Shown here piece after piece: positions 31,711 through 42,209 of a stretch of 64,000 bases of DNA. Under the pieces are notes generated by a model. It ran no database searches. It worked only from the letters and a program-made list of their open reading frames with translations, and was not told where the DNA came from. This DNA comes from Nitrospinaceae bacterium. GTDB taxonomy: Bacteria; Nitrospinota; Nitrospinia; Nitrospinales; Nitrospinaceae. Both the position numbers and the translations under genes were made by a program. The DNA is taken from the NCBI GenBank assembly GCA_028278405.1, contig JANQEK010000029.1:1-64000 (forward strand), given 5' to 3'. Position 1 is the first letter of the stretch, and the number at the start of each line of letters is the position of its first letter.

Positions 31711-33943
31711 CCCAGACTCCCGTTTCTTCCGAAGGCCCTGCATCCTCCTCAATATCTTCACCCTGTTTTTTCCTGGACACCTTTTTACTATATTCCTTGA
31801 TTCGCTCAACGTGAATAACACCCGGTATACTTCGGATGGCATTGAGAGTCCGGTTGAGGTGATCCAGGTCCAGAATTTCCAGGCTCAAATCAAAGTAAGC
31901 GCGTTTGAGGGCTCCTGTTTGAACATTGGCACGGGTCATATTGACGTCACACTCTGAAACAGTGATGCTGATCTTCGCCAGCAAACCGGGCTTGTCTTCA
32001 GTAACGATAGAGATGCGTGCGGGAAACGGCATCTTATGAGTGGTATCCCATTCCACTTCCACCAGTCGCTCGGTTTCCCCGGCCAGGGACATCATGCTGG
32101 GACAATCCACATTATGCACCGATACGCCGCGGCCGCGGGTAATGTAACCGATAATTGTATCGCCCGGCACCGGATTGCAGCATTTGCCGATCCGCAACAT
32201 CATGTTGTCCCCGAAACTCCTCACCTTGATACCACCACTCTCCCGGGGTTCTGAAGATTCTCTGACCTTGACCGTCGGCGATTGCTTGGCGAATTCCTCC
32301 AGCGTTTTTTTCGGCAACAGTTTGTCCACCACATGACGCACCGAGGTTCTGCCGAATCCGATTCCTGTGTACAAGTTGTCCAGGGAATTGAGCCCTGCCG
32401 CATGAAGAGCTTCGTCCAGCGCATTTCCTTTTAAAACTTCGGCCGGATTGAAACCATACTTTCGAATCTCTGTTTCCAGAATTTCCCGTCCCAACTCCAG
32501 ACTCTTCTCTCGCTCCCGATGATTGACATAGTGGATGATTTTGCTACGAGCCTTGGAAGTCTTGACAAACGACAGCCAGTCGCGGCTGGGATGTTTTTGT
32601 TTGGAAGTCAGAATTTCCACCCGGTCTCCGTTTTTCAGTTTGTATTTCAAATTGACGATTTTGCCGTTGACCTTGGCCGCCAGACAATGGTTGCCGATAT
32701 CCGTATGCACTTGATAGGCGAAATCGACCGGGGTCGCGCCGCGCGGCAGGGCGATGACCTCCCCTTCCGGTGTAAAGACATAAACTTCCTGGAAAAACAG
32801 ATCCACTTTGAACGCATTGAGAAAATCCTTCGGGTTTTTAATTTCCGATTGCGCTTCCAGCAGATGCCGGACCCAGCTCAGATGATCGTCCTGTTTCTTG
32901 GATTTGTTATCACCATCCTTGTACTGCCAGTGCGCAGCAATGCCCTCTTCCGCCACCTTGTGCATTTCCTTGCTGCGAATCTGCACCTCCACCCGCTGAC
33001 CGTTGGGACCGTTTACGGTGGTGTGCAAAGACTGGTACATGTTGGGTTTGGGCATGGCGATGTAGTCCTTGAATTTTCCCGGAATGGGACGCCACAAGGA
33101 ATGCACCAGACCCAGCGCCGCGTAACAATCTTTCACGGAATCGGTAATGACGCGGACACCGATCAGGTCATAGACATCTTCCAGATCAATCTGCTGGAGC
33201 ATCATTTTTTTGAAGATGCTGTAATAATGCTTGGACCGTCCGGTCACCACTCCCTGAATCTGTGCCGCAGCCAATTCCTTTTCCACCGCTTCGCAGACGG
33301 TTGTGACCAAAACCTTGCGCTCCTCCTCCCCCTGATCCATCCGGTTCACAATGGACTTGTATTTTTCCGGACGGACATACCGGAAGGACCCGTCTTCCAG
33401 CTCTGCCTTTAGCCAGCCGATGCCCAGGCGATTGGCGATGGGCGCATAGATGTCCAGGGTTTCTTTGGAAATACGTCGTTGCTGTTCAGTGGAAAGGGAT
33501 TCAAGGGTCCGCAGGTTGTGGGCCCGGTCCGCCAGCTTGATCAGAACCACCCGAATATCGTGCGCCATGGCCAGAATCATTTTTCGGTAGTTCTCGGCCT
33601 GCTTTTCCTCCCAGCTGGCAAACTGGACCTGGCTGATCTTAGTCACTCCGTCGACCATGTGGTAAATTTCATCGCCGAACAGCTCTTTGATTTCATCTTC
33701 GGTGGCCAGGGTGTCTTCCAGGGTATCGTGCAGGAGGCCCGCCGCCACGGTTTTTTCATCCATCTTCAGCCGCGTCAGGTTGTACGCAACCTCCACCGGA
33801 TGCGAAAGATACGCCTCCCCGGATTGCCGGCTCTGACCGCGATGCGCTTTCGCAGAAAAGAGGTAAGCATCCAGAATAATATCGACATCCGCTTCCGGGT
33901 GGTATTCCAGAACCGCATCGGTGATTTCATCCAAAGGACGCAT
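31703..33943 (-). CDS. Bifunctional (p)ppGpp synthetase/hydrolase (RelA/SpoT family)
   Basis: 746 residues. HD hydrolase domain near the N-terminus ([45 protein letters not shown]) is followed by the synthetase domain ([44 protein letters not shown]). TGS ([28 protein letters not shown]), a helical region, a CC/ZFD region ([11 protein letters not shown]) and a C-terminal ACT domain complete the protein. The HD motif is intact, so it should both make and degrade (p)ppGpp in stringent responses. Convergent overlap with rpmB at its 3' end. Confidence 0.93.
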   Translation of the reverse strand: MRPLDEITDAVLEYHPEADVDIILDAYLFSAKAHRGQSRQSGEAYLSHPVEVAYNLTRLKMDEKTVAAGLLHDTLEDTLATEDEIKELFGDEIYHMVDGVTKISQVQFASWEEKQAENYRKMILAMAHDIRVVLIKLADRAHNLRTLESLSTEQQRRISKETLDIYAPIANRLGIGWLKAELEDGSFRYVRPEKYKSIVNRMDQGEEERKVLVTTVCEAVEKELAAAQIQGVVTGRSKHYYSIFKKMMLQQIDLEDVYDLIGVRVITDSVKDCYAALGLVHSLWRPIPGKFKDYIAMPKPNMYQSLHTTVNGPNGQRVEVQIRSKEMHKVAEEGIAAHWQYKDGDNKSKKQDDHLSWVRHLLEAQSEIKNPKDFLNAFKVDLFFQEVYVFTPEGEVIALPRGATPVDFAYQVHTDIGNHCLAAKVNGKIVNLKYKLKNGDRVEILTSKQKHPSRDWLSFVKTSKARSKIIHYVNHREREKSLELGREILETEIRKYGFNPAEVLKGNALDEALHAAGLNSLDNLYTGIGFGRTSVRHVVDKLLPKKTLEEFAKQSPTVKVRESSEPRESGGIKVRSFGDNMMLRIGKCCNPVPGDTIIGYITRGRGVSVHNVDCPSMMSLAGETERLVEVEWDTTHKMPFPARISIVTEDKPGLLAKISITVSECDVNMTRANVQTGALKRAYFDLSLEILDLDHLNRTLNAIRSIPGVIHVERIKEYSKKVSRKKQGEDIEEDAGPSEETGVWVN

Positions 33944-34167
33944 GAGTATTGCCGCCTTGTTCGTTACAGGATTTTATCGGGTCCCAATAAAGGCTTTTTA
34001 CAAAAAAAGCCCTTATTTTTATTAGATTTAACCCTACAGAAAGAATATTCCTTACCGGGCCAAGTGTCAATTTACTTTTATCCCTCAACGGTTTCTGTGT
34101 AGGATGAGGGACGCCTTGGCTCAACGCGGATTCAACACCGATCAACTTCTCCGGCCTCGAACCGTTC

Positions 34168-36303
34168 ATGCAAACAACGGAAAAAACAAAGACAAACCGA
34201 ACCCTGGGCGATTCCATCCAGTACATCAAAGGCGTCGGTCCCAAGCGCGCTCTCCTGCTCCACAAACTTGGACTTGAAACGGTAGAGCACTGCCTCTATT
34301 TCATTCCGCATCGTTACGAAGACCGGAGCCGGGTCAAAAAAATAGGGGAGCTGGTCGAAGGTGAACAAATCACTTTCCAGGGGAAAGTGTCCGATGTTCA
34401 CATCCAGCATCTTCGCCGCCGGAGAAAAATCCTCGAAGTCACCGTGAAGGACGATACGGGAACCATCCAGGTCAAATGGTTCAAGTTCAATGAAAAGTAT
34501 ATGAAAGAGCGCTACACCATCGGTCGCCTGCTAATCGTCTCCGGCAAACCGACTCGCAACCGGTATCAGGAGGAGGGCCTGGAAATCATTCATCCGGACA
34601 TCGACATCTGTATGGAAGAAGAAACCGACCGGTTGGACATCGGCAGTATCATTCCCATCTACAGCACAACTGAGGGTCTCTATCAAAAGTCCCTGCGGGC
34701 CATCATGAAGACCCTGGTGGATCAGTACGCACCTCTATTGGAAGAGATTCTGCCGGAAGATGTTCGCCGTCGCAACCATCTGCCAGAGCGCGCCACGGCT
34801 TTCCGGGAAACGCATTTCCCGCCGCTGGGTACTCAGGAAAATCTTCTGAAGCAATTCCGAACGGAAGCGCAGGTACGGCTGGTCTTCGAAGAATTGTTTT
34901 TGTTGCAACTAGGTCTGGCATTCAAACGGAAGCACACCCAGCAGGAGGAGCCGGGCACGCCGCTCAAAACCCGGGGCGATACCATCCACCGGTTCATGCG
35001 GCTGATGTCCTTCGAGTTGACCGGGGCACAGATCAAAGTGCTGGGACACATCATGGATGACCTGGAGCAGAGCCGGCCCATGAACCGCTTGCTTCACGGC
35101 GATGTCGGCAGCGGCAAAACCATCGTTGCCCTCATCACCCTGCTCACTGCCGTGGACAACGGTATGCAGGGCACATTGATGGCACCTACAGAGCTGCTGG
35201 CGGAACAACATTACCTCAACATCCAACCCTTTTGCGAAGCCCTGGGCATTCGTGCGCAACTGTTAACCAGCGCCATGCCCGCCAAAGACAAGAAGGCACT
35301 GCTCGAAAATATCCAGGAGGGGAAAACTCAAATCGCCGTGGGCACTCACGCGTTGATCCAAAAAGGAGTCGAGTTTCAAAAACTGGGCCTGGCCGTGATC
35401 GATGAGCAACACCGCTTCGGCGTATTGCAGAGAGAAGCCATCGGCAAAAAAGGCATCTACCCACACGTGCTGGTGATGACCGCCACTCCTATTCCGCGCT
35501 CGTTGGCCATGACGCTGTACGGCGATATGGATGTCTCCGTACTCGACGAAATGCCTCCGGGACGGCAACCCATCCAGACCAAACGTTATTACGAAAGTCA
35601 GCGTGACAAGGCGTACGCTTTTATCAAAAAAGAAATCAAAAAGGGCCGGCAGGCGTATGTGGTTTGCCCGCTGATCGAAGAATCGGAAACCAAGGACTTA
35701 AAAACAGTTCTGGAAGTCTATGAAGACTTGCAGCAACGGTTTCCGGATATCAGAGTCTCATTGATTCACGGCAAACTCAAAAAGGAGGAACGCCAGCGCA
35801 TCATGGCCGACTTCAAGGCCGGCAAGGCGGATATCCTGGTTGCCACCACTGTCATCGAAGTGGGGATCGACGTGCCCAACGCCACGGTGATGCTGATCGA
35901 ACACGCCGAACGATTCGGCCTGGCGCAATTGCATCAACTGCGAGGCCGCGTCGGGAGGGGTCAACACAACTCGTTCTGCCTGCTGGTGGCTTACCCGCCC
36001 CTGACCGATGACGGCAAACTGCGTGTTAAAGCCATGATGGACTCCTGCGACGGATTTAAAATCGCCGAGCAGGATTTACAGATACGGGGGCCGGGAGATT
36101 TCATGGGGACGCGCCAGTCCGGCATGCCGTCACTGCGATTCGCCGATCTCATCCGCGACATCAAGATCATTGAAACCACGCGCAAGGAAGCCTTTAATCT
36201 GATCGACTGCGACCCCAAACTCGAAAACTCCGAGCATCAAAATTTGAAAAAAGCGTTCCAAAAATATCTCGGCGATCGCCTGGATTTTATGGATATTTTA
36301 TAG
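34168..36303 (+). CDS. recG: ATP-dependent DNA helicase RecG
   Basis: 711 residues. N-terminal wedge domain with SIQYIKGVGPKRALLLHKLGL, an OB fold, then the helicase core: GDVGSGKTIVAL (Walker A), AVIDEQHRFGVLQR (DEQH, typical of RecG), MTATPIPRSLAMTLYGDMD, VATTVIEVGIDVPNA, LAQLHQLRGRVGRG. RecG remodels stalled forks and recombination intermediates. The start ATG at 34168 precedes MQTTEKTK; no strong ribosome-binding site is seen. An inverted repeat TCCCTCA ... TGAGGGA (34081-34111) lies upstream. Confidence 0.95.
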   Translation: MQTTEKTKTNRTLGDSIQYIKGVGPKRALLLHKLGLETVEHCLYFIPHRYEDRSRVKKIGELVEGEQITFQGKVSDVHIQHLRRRRKILEVTVKDDTGTIQVKWFKFNEKYMKERYTIGRLLIVSGKPTRNRYQEEGLEIIHPDIDICMEEETDRLDIGSIIPIYSTTEGLYQKSLRAIMKTLVDQYAPLLEEILPEDVRRRNHLPERATAFRETHFPPLGTQENLLKQFRTEAQVRLVFEELFLLQLGLAFKRKHTQQEEPGTPLKTRGDTIHRFMRLMSFELTGAQIKVLGHIMDDLEQSRPMNRLLHGDVGSGKTIVALITLLTAVDNGMQGTLMAPTELLAEQHYLNIQPFCEALGIRAQLLTSAMPAKDKKALLENIQEGKTQIAVGTHALIQKGVEFQKLGLAVIDEQHRFGVLQREAIGKKGIYPHVLVMTATPIPRSLAMTLYGDMDVSVLDEMPPGRQPIQTKRYYESQRDKAYAFIKKEIKKGRQAYVVCPLIEESETKDLKTVLEVYEDLQQRFPDIRVSLIHGKLKKEERQRIMADFKAGKADILVATTVIEVGIDVPNATVMLIEHAERFGLAQLHQLRGRVGRGQHNSFCLLVAYPPLTDDGKLRVKAMMDSCDGFKIAEQDLQIRGPGDFMGTRQSGMPSLRFADLIRDIKIIETTRKEAFNLIDCDPKLENSEHQNLKKAFQKYLGDRLDFMDIL

Positions 36304-36338
36304 CCACTTTCCGTTGCGCTGGCGTGGTACACTTAGGC

Positions 36339-36707
36339 ATGCAAATCACTCGTGCTGATAAAATTCTGATTGCCTGCCTGTTTGCGCTGAATATCGTTTT
36401 GTTCGCGCGCATGGATTTCTCCCAGCGGAAGGGCAGTTGGGTGGTGATCGAGGTCGATCACAAGGAAGTGGAACGCCTGTCGCTCACTGAGAATCGAATC
36501 GTACACGTCAACGGCCCCATAGGGGAAACTGAAGTGGAAATCAAAGACGGCAAGGCGCGCGTGCTGAAGTCGCCCTGCAGCCGCAAACTGTGTATCAAAT
36601 CCGGTTATATCCAGTACGCCGACCGGTTTGCCGCCTGCCTGCCCAATCGGGTGATTGTGCGCGTACTCGGCAGCACCGATCGCGGCATCGACGCCGTTCT
36701 CAGCTAA
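36339..36707 (+). CDS. NusG domain II-containing membrane protein
   Basis: 122 residues from the ATG at 36339; a GTG at 36324 would add five. A membrane helix (KILIACLFALNIVLFARM) is followed by a NusG-II-like domain (VEIKDGKARVLKSPCSRKLCIKSGYI ... RFAACLPNRVIVRV), with the Cys pattern PC-x4-C and a third Cys in ACLPN typical of the family. Members sit near membrane redox or cobalamin genes, but their function is unknown. It starts 35 nt after recG. Confidence 0.8.
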   Translation: MQITRADKILIACLFALNIVLFARMDFSQRKGSWVVIEVDHKEVERLSLTENRIVHVNGPIGETEVEIKDGKARVLKSPCSRKLCIKSGYIQYADRFAACLPNRVIVRVLGSTDRGIDAVLS

Positions 36708-36727
36708 TTTTTCACCTCTCCCTTTAC

Positions 36728-38938
36728 ATGGTGAACTTTCATCAAAAACCATCGCTAATCTATCGATGGACTCTGATAGCCGCAACGGTCATCTGTTTTT
36801 TTCCCGGAATAGTTCCAAGTACCGAAGCTGCACAATGGAATCGTCCCACTCATCACGACCTGTCGGTTTCTTTAAACCCGGCCAATCACTCGGCGAAAAT
36901 TGAAGACCTCGTCACTCTGTATCCCGGAGATCACAAAGAGCCGACTGTCACCTTTTTTCTGCACGCAAACTACAAAACTGTAGAGACAGAAATCCCACAC
37001 AAAGGGAACTGGGAAGTGAAATTCGCTCCCGTTCAAAACGGCAACACATCTTTGCAAAAAATTATCGTCCATAAACCCAAAGACCAGCCGTGGCCGGATT
37101 TTCTGCAGATCAAATTTTGGTACCGCGGAAAATATATGGACTCACTACGGGAAACCGACGAAACGTTGCCTGGGATTCCCGGAAAGGAAAAAGATCACGG
37201 TATTTTTTTGTCCGGTGCCAGTTACTTTTATCCAGCGGTGGATGATCCTGAAGGCAAAGACCTGATCACCTTTTCCCTGTCCGCCAACCTGCCCGCCGAA
37301 TGGAAAGTGGTCAGCCAAGGCAAGCGCGTTCGCGAAACCACGGTCAACGGACCACGCCATACCTTCTGGCAATGCGACGACCCGATGGAGGAAATTTTTC
37401 TCATCGCCGACCATTTTCAGGAGTACCGCGATCGCTATGAAGACGTCCGACTCTATGTATTCCTGCGCAAGCCGGAAAAAGCGCTGGCACAAAAGTATCT
37501 GAACGCTGCCAAATCTTACATCGCGTTTTATCAGAAACTGATCGGCGCCTATCCCTTCGTAAAATTTGCGGTGGTGGAGAATGCTTTGCAGACCGGTTAC
37601 GGCATGCCTTCGTTCACGCTACTGGGTTCGCGCGTCATCCGCTTCCCATTCATTCTGCACACGTCGTATCCGCACGAGATTCTCCATAACTGGTGGGGCA
37701 ACGGAGTATACATCGATTACCAGGGCGGCAACTGGTCGGAAGGGCTCACCGCTTATCTTTCAGATCATTTGTTCCCCGACTTGAAGGGCCAGGGTGACCG
37801 TTACCGCTTTCAGGAACTGATAAAATATTCCAGTTATGTGAATGCCAACAACGATTTCCCGCTTTCAAATTTTCGTGAACGCACCGACATGGCTTCACAG
37901 GCCATTGGTTACGGCAAACTGGTGATGGTGCTCAACATGCTGCGACTGGAATTGGGGGACAAAGTGTTTCTGGATGCTTTGAGCGAGTTTTTTGTCACAC
38001 AAAGGTTCCGTCACGCCGGGTTCAATACCTTGCGGGCTCATTTCGAAGCGGCCTCCGGCAAAAGGCTGGATGTCTTTTTCCGCCAATGGATCCTTGCGAA
38101 AGGCGCACCGGAACTTGAATTGGCCGATGTTTCAGTTGAAAATTTCCAGGATGAATACCGGCTCACTCTGCATATTTTGCAGAAGCAGAAGCGACCGCTG
38201 TTCAATATGACCCTGCCGGTTGCGGTGTGGGTGGAGGGCTCTGACCAACCCCATATCAAAAACCTGGCGTTGGAATCGAAGGCCAGACAGGAACTGCAGT
38301 TATTCGTTCCGGGAAAACCGCAAGCGGTTATGCTCGATCCTTACACCGACCTGTTTCGCAAACTCGACCCGCGCGAAGCGCCGCCAAGTATCGGCCAGAG
38401 TTATGGAACCGAAACCGCCGTAACCGTTTTTTCCAAACAAGAAAAGAAACCGTTGAGCCAAGCATACAAACAGTTCGCTCAACAACTGGGGAAACCGACG
38501 AAACAATTTGACGATGTTTCTTACCTCCCGGCACCTCGGGGAGCGTTGTGGGTGTTCGGCAAAGACAACAGCGTCGCACAATCGCTGAAACCCTCGTTAC
38601 GACACAAAGAGGTCTATTTGAGTAAAAATGGAGTTTCGATTGAGGGAAAAATTTTTACCTGGAAGAACCACAGCTTCATGTTCACCGTGCCACATCCGCA
38701 CGATGCCACGCGTTCCGCCACCTGGATCATCACTGACAATCCGAAAAGCATTCCCGGCCTGATTCGTAAATTGCCGCATTACAGCAAATACGGTTATCTG
38801 GTATTTGAAGGCCCCGCTCCCACCAACGTGCTGAAAGGCACTTGGCCTGCCCGGCGTGTCGGCCTGATGAAAACGTTCAAGGCCGGCAAGTATAAATTGC
38901 CGAAACGCCCACCGCTCGTTGCATTCAAACCTCAATAA
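36728..38938 (+). CDS. Secreted M1-family-like metallopeptidase
   Basis: 736 residues from the ATG at 36728. The open frame begins earlier but that part overlaps the previous gene. A signal peptide (LIYRWTLIAATVICFFPGIVPSTEA) is followed by an N-terminal beta-domain, then the gluzincin motif HEILHNWWGNGVYIDYQGGNWSEGL, i.e. HExxH with the distal Glu in NWSEGL. The substrate-binding GxMxN motif of true aminopeptidases is replaced by a GYGMPSFTLLG stretch. It is thus a zinc peptidase of the periplasm, with an added C-terminal domain of unknown role. It abuts the radical SAM gene (opposite strand). Confidence 0.8.
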   Translation: MVNFHQKPSLIYRWTLIAATVICFFPGIVPSTEAAQWNRPTHHDLSVSLNPANHSAKIEDLVTLYPGDHKEPTVTFFLHANYKTVETEIPHKGNWEVKFAPVQNGNTSLQKIIVHKPKDQPWPDFLQIKFWYRGKYMDSLRETDETLPGIPGKEKDHGIFLSGASYFYPAVDDPEGKDLITFSLSANLPAEWKVVSQGKRVRETTVNGPRHTFWQCDDPMEEIFLIADHFQEYRDRYEDVRLYVFLRKPEKALAQKYLNAAKSYIAFYQKLIGAYPFVKFAVVENALQTGYGMPSFTLLGSRVIRFPFILHTSYPHEILHNWWGNGVYIDYQGGNWSEGLTAYLSDHLFPDLKGQGDRYRFQELIKYSSYVNANNDFPLSNFRERTDMASQAIGYGKLVMVLNMLRLELGDKVFLDALSEFFVTQRFRHAGFNTLRAHFEAASGKRLDVFFRQWILAKGAPELELADVSVENFQDEYRLTLHILQKQKRPLFNMTLPVAVWVEGSDQPHIKNLALESKARQELQLFVPGKPQAVMLDPYTDLFRKLDPREAPPSIGQSYGTETAVTVFSKQEKKPLSQAYKQFAQQLGKPTKQFDDVSYLPAPRGALWVFGKDNSVAQSLKPSLRHKEVYLSKNGVSIEGKIFTWKNHSFMFTVPHPHDATRSATWIITDNPKSIPGLIRKLPHYSKYGYLVFEGPAPTNVLKGTWPARRVGLMKTFKAGKYKLPKRPPLVAFKPQ

Positions 38939-39796
38939 TCAGCTTTTGGAATAGTGACCGGCAAATCCAGAAGCCGAGATGCCGACAGGCAGATAACTCT
39001 GTGCAATAGCAGCGATGCGGTCGCGGTATCCGAGGTGAGTCGATTCAGAATCCATCGCTGCCATCGAACCAGGCAATTCCGTTTTTAAGGTGCGGCTGCC
39101 TTCCGCAGTGCCGTCGCCTTCAATAAAGTGATCGATGACCACAGCATCGACTCCTACTTCCGCCAGTTGTTCGAAAAAAGATTCGGGACGCTTCATGGGA
39201 TAGAGAGGAGACAGGCAGGCCACCGCAAAAATTCCAGCAGAACTCAACTGACGCAGCAACTCAATCCTACCCGTAACAGACGCGGGCGGTGGGGGGAGTC
39301 CAGGCAAACGCTCGGTATCACCCTCAATGGAAACATGCACACGCAATCGGCATCGCCGGGACAACTCAGCAACTATAGACAGGTCGTCGAGCATGGCGGT
39401 GGAATGCGTTTGCAGGATTAATTCATCCGGAGGATGCACCTGCATCGCTGCCAGCAGTTGACGGGTGATGCGGTACTTTTTTTCCAGCGGCTGCCAGGGT
39501 TCGGTGGAACTGGAGAAGAAGACTGAGAACGGTCGACCCCGCCGATGCGCCCAGCGTTGTTCCGCTTCACAGGTTTTCAGATAAATTTCCGGAGCATTTG
39601 TTTTGACATCGACGAAAGCTCCCCAGTCCCGCCCTTTAGTCAACCAGGTGTTATGGCGGACGTAACAACCGACCCCGCAGGCCGACCGGCCAAACCCGCA
39701 ACCGGTGTAGGGATTGAGGGAATGCGAGCACACTTCCCGCAAATAACCGCTGGCGCGAGTGAGGATGGATCGGCACTGGACTTCAGTGATACCCAC
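38939..39796 (-). CDS. Radical SAM protein of the SPL family
   Basis: 285 residues. The N-terminus SLNPYTGCGFGRSACGVGCYV places three Cys in a CX6CX3C spacing, unlike the canonical CX3CX2C of spore-photoproduct-lyase-like proteins, although the NPYTGC lead-in and downstream fold (GRPFSVFFSSSTEPWQPLEKK, RVHVSIEGDTERLPGLP) match that family. The Fe-S ligands may still bind a cluster. Substrate unknown. It ends flush with the M1-like gene on the opposite strand. Confidence 0.7.
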   Translation of the reverse strand: MGITEVQCRSILTRASGYLREVCSHSLNPYTGCGFGRSACGVGCYVRHNTWLTKGRDWGAFVDVKTNAPEIYLKTCEAEQRWAHRRGRPFSVFFSSSTEPWQPLEKKYRITRQLLAAMQVHPPDELILQTHSTAMLDDLSIVAELSRRCRLRVHVSIEGDTERLPGLPPPPASVTGRIELLRQLSSAGIFAVACLSPLYPMKRPESFFEQLAEVGVDAVVIDHFIEGDGTAEGSRTLKTELPGSMAAMDSESTHLGYRDRIAAIAQSYLPVGISASGFAGHYSKS

Positions 39797-39828
39797 GAAA
39801 CACTCCGATTGCTCCGAATCTTCAAACC

Positions 39829-40368
39829 CTATTGAGTCAGTGATTCTTCATTGGCGGGCGGCTGGTATCCCGTCTTTCGAGGAATATCCCCCTGCCACCA
39901 CTGGCCCCACTTTATTGAGGAAAGATTTTGATCAAATCCAGAAACACTATGAAAAAATGCTTCGTACCCGCCCGATTGTCGGCCCGCCGGAACGGTGGTC
40001 CATTGGCCCGGTGGCATATCTTCCAGATCGTGAATCCAAACCAACCGGTCGTCAGTTTTTCTTATCACCAGAAATCCGCTTTCCTGGCCGAAGTTAAATC
40101 GAGCAAAGAGGGTCACAGTCCTTCCCTTTTCACCTCTCACCGTCATCTCGTAACGGCCTTGACAATGATAATTCCGAAATTCACGCATATCAGAAACATC
40201 TCGACCAAATCTGACGTCAAACATTTCTGTGCAACCCAACCGCTTCGCATCCTCAAATTCGTAAATCGGGATTTTATTCAATACCAACGCTCCGCGTTGT
40301 TCGGCAGCCTGGAGCGTTCCAGCCCAAAATCCGATCAAGCAGATGGCTATCAGGAATTTAAGTTTCAT
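39829..40368 (-). CDS. Secreted hypothetical protein
   Basis: 179 residues from the ATG at 40368 (GGAG upstream; the frame to 40413 is not needed). A signal peptide (KFLIAICLIGFWAGTLQA) precedes a beta-rich domain with two Cys (RLGCTEMFDVRF, NYHCQGRYE), then RLVWIHDLEDMPPGQW. No recognised family. It is on the same strand as the radical SAM gene 32 nt downstream, and may be in an operon with it. Confidence 0.65.
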   Translation of the reverse strand: MKLKFLIAICLIGFWAGTLQAAEQRGALVLNKIPIYEFEDAKRLGCTEMFDVRFGRDVSDMREFRNYHCQGRYEMTVRGEKGRTVTLFARFNFGQESGFLVIRKTDDRLVWIHDLEDMPPGQWTTVPAGRQSGGYEAFFHSVSGFDQNLSSIKWGQWWQGDIPRKTGYQPPANEESLTQ

Positions 40369-40638
40369 GGGATATTTCTCCTTGGATTGAGGAAGAATCA
40401 TGAACATAAGCAAATTATATCATTTCCAGACACCGGGAAACCCTTAGTTTTTCTGACACAAAATAGAGCGTTTTCGGTCCTTTGATCGGCCGTAAAAAAG
40501 CACCAACCTCTTTATTTTCAAAGACATTATGATTCCTATTGGCACTTCTGTATTTCGACAGGTATAATGATCGGCTAAAATTTTTTACGAAGTAATGCAG
40601 GTGCCAAGCTGAAATACCAATTCAAAAAAGTCCCTTTT

Positions 40639-42207
40639 TTGCTGACGGCCATTTGGGTTTTATTGGCCGTTTTTATTTTTCTGGCGGATATCTTTATTCC
40701 CACCGGAGTGGCCGACGGAATGCTCTACGTCGCGCTGGTGCTGGTCGGCCTTCTGTCGGGCAACAAGCGTTTACTCCTGGGTGGTGCCGTTCTGGGTTCC
40801 TTCCTCATTATCGTGGGTTTCTTTTTATCTCCTGCCGGTGGTGAAATCTGGAAGGTTTTGCTCAATCGCTTTTTATCTATTTTCACTGTCTGGATGACCT
40901 ATTTTCTCTGCCAGCTTCAAAACCGTTCGGAAAAGGAGCTCTCTGCCGCTCGTTTGTATCTGGAGGAGCGGGTCAAGGATCGAACTCTTCAATTGAATGA
41001 AGCCAACCGTTTGTTGAAACAGGAAAGCGACTTTGTACAATTGCACAAAGATATTGCAGTGGCTTCCAACGAAACTCGCAGCGTGACGGTAACCTTTCAA
41101 TATTGCCTGAAGAGAATCTGCCATCATACCGGATGGCCGGTAGGGCACTTGTATCTGGTAGACAAAACAGCCAGGCCTCCTCTCGTTTCATCGACCATTT
41201 GGCACCTTGATAATTTGAATCAATTCGAAACCTTCCGGGAGATTTCCGAAGCAACCAACTTTGATCCTGGAATCGGGCTCCCCGGCCGGGTGCTGGAAAG
41301 CGGCAAACCTGCATGGATTATCGACGTGACGGAGGATCCAAATTTTCCACGTGCCAAACTGTCTCATAACCTGGGTGTCAAAGCGGGTTTTGCGTTTCCG
41401 GTTCTGATCCGGGAAGAGGTCGTGGGCATTATGGAATTTTTCTCCGAGGAAGCGGCCGAACCGGAAGACAAACTGCTGGAGGTTATGGGGCACATCGGAG
41501 CTCAGCTGGGACGGGTTATCGAACGCCAGCGGGCAGAACAAGAAGACCTCCATTCCCGGCAACAACTGCTCAGCCTGTACCATCGGCTCGAAATGGTTCG
41601 GGAGGAAGAACGCACGCGCATCGCCCGCGAAATCCATGATGAGTTGGCGCAAGTGTTGACCGCCTTGAAACTGGAAATTTCCCTGCTACAGAAAAAGTTA
41701 AACAACCAGGCTCCCCCTCTTCAAAAAAATGCAGAAACGATTCTGGGTCTGGTCGACCAAACCATCCCCGCCGTAAAGGAATTGATCCACGATCTTCGGC
41801 CGCCCATCCTGGACGATTTCGGGCTGCAGGAAACCATATCCTGGCAGGGCAAAGATTTTGAACGGCGCACGGGCATTCGTTGCGATCTGGATTTGAACCT
41901 GACGGATCCAAAAATCGACTGCGCCCGGTCTACCGCCATGTTTCGGATTTTTCAGGAAACTCTGACAAATGTCGTTCGCCATTCCCAGGCCCATCATGTT
42001 AAAGTCAACCTGATGGATGAATCGAACATGATCACGCTCCGGGTCGAGGACGACGGAATTGGTATCGATTCCAAACACCTTCAGAACGGAAAGTCGCTGG
42101 GAATTTTAGGTATGCGCGAGCGAGCCCGGGTTTGGGGAGGGGAAGTGGATTTTCAAAGCGAAGCTCAAAAAGGAACGACCGTTGTGGTCCAAATCAGCAG
42201 GAGTTGA
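40639..42207 (+). CDS. Sensor histidine kinase (NarL-type, membrane, GAF)
   Basis: 522 residues. Four hydrophobic helices lie in the first ~90 residues, a short coiled coil, then a GAF domain (about 130-290, with FEFFS-type core seen as VVGIMEFFSEE). Next are a HisKA_3 dimerisation/phosphoacceptor region (EEERTRIAREIHDELAQVLTAL; H is the phosphorylated residue) and an HATPase_c domain (FRIFQETLTNVVRHSQA, VEDDGIGID, SLGILGMRERARV). The start is a TTG at 40639; an in-frame CTG at 40609 would add a basic MKYQFKKVPF-like start and could be the real one. It pairs with the response regulator 3 nt downstream. The signal sensed is unknown. Confidence 0.85.
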   Translation: MLTAIWVLLAVFIFLADIFIPTGVADGMLYVALVLVGLLSGNKRLLLGGAVLGSFLIIVGFFLSPAGGEIWKVLLNRFLSIFTVWMTYFLCQLQNRSEKELSAARLYLEERVKDRTLQLNEANRLLKQESDFVQLHKDIAVASNETRSVTVTFQYCLKRICHHTGWPVGHLYLVDKTARPPLVSSTIWHLDNLNQFETFREISEATNFDPGIGLPGRVLESGKPAWIIDVTEDPNFPRAKLSHNLGVKAGFAFPVLIREEVVGIMEFFSEEAAEPEDKLLEVMGHIGAQLGRVIERQRAEQEDLHSRQQLLSLYHRLEMVREEERTRIAREIHDELAQVLTALKLEISLLQKKLNNQAPPLQKNAETILGLVDQTIPAVKELIHDLRPPILDDFGLQETISWQGKDFERRTGIRCDLDLNLTDPKIDCARSTAMFRIFQETLTNVVRHSQAHHVKVNLMDESNMITLRVEDDGIGIDSKHLQNGKSLGILGMRERARVWGGEVDFQSEAQKGTTVVVQISRS

Positions 42208-42209
42208 AG

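Noticed and set aside
32519..33412. 297-codon plus-strand frame opposite rel/spoT
   Set aside because: Antisense shadow of a strongly conserved RelA/SpoT gene; no start signals.
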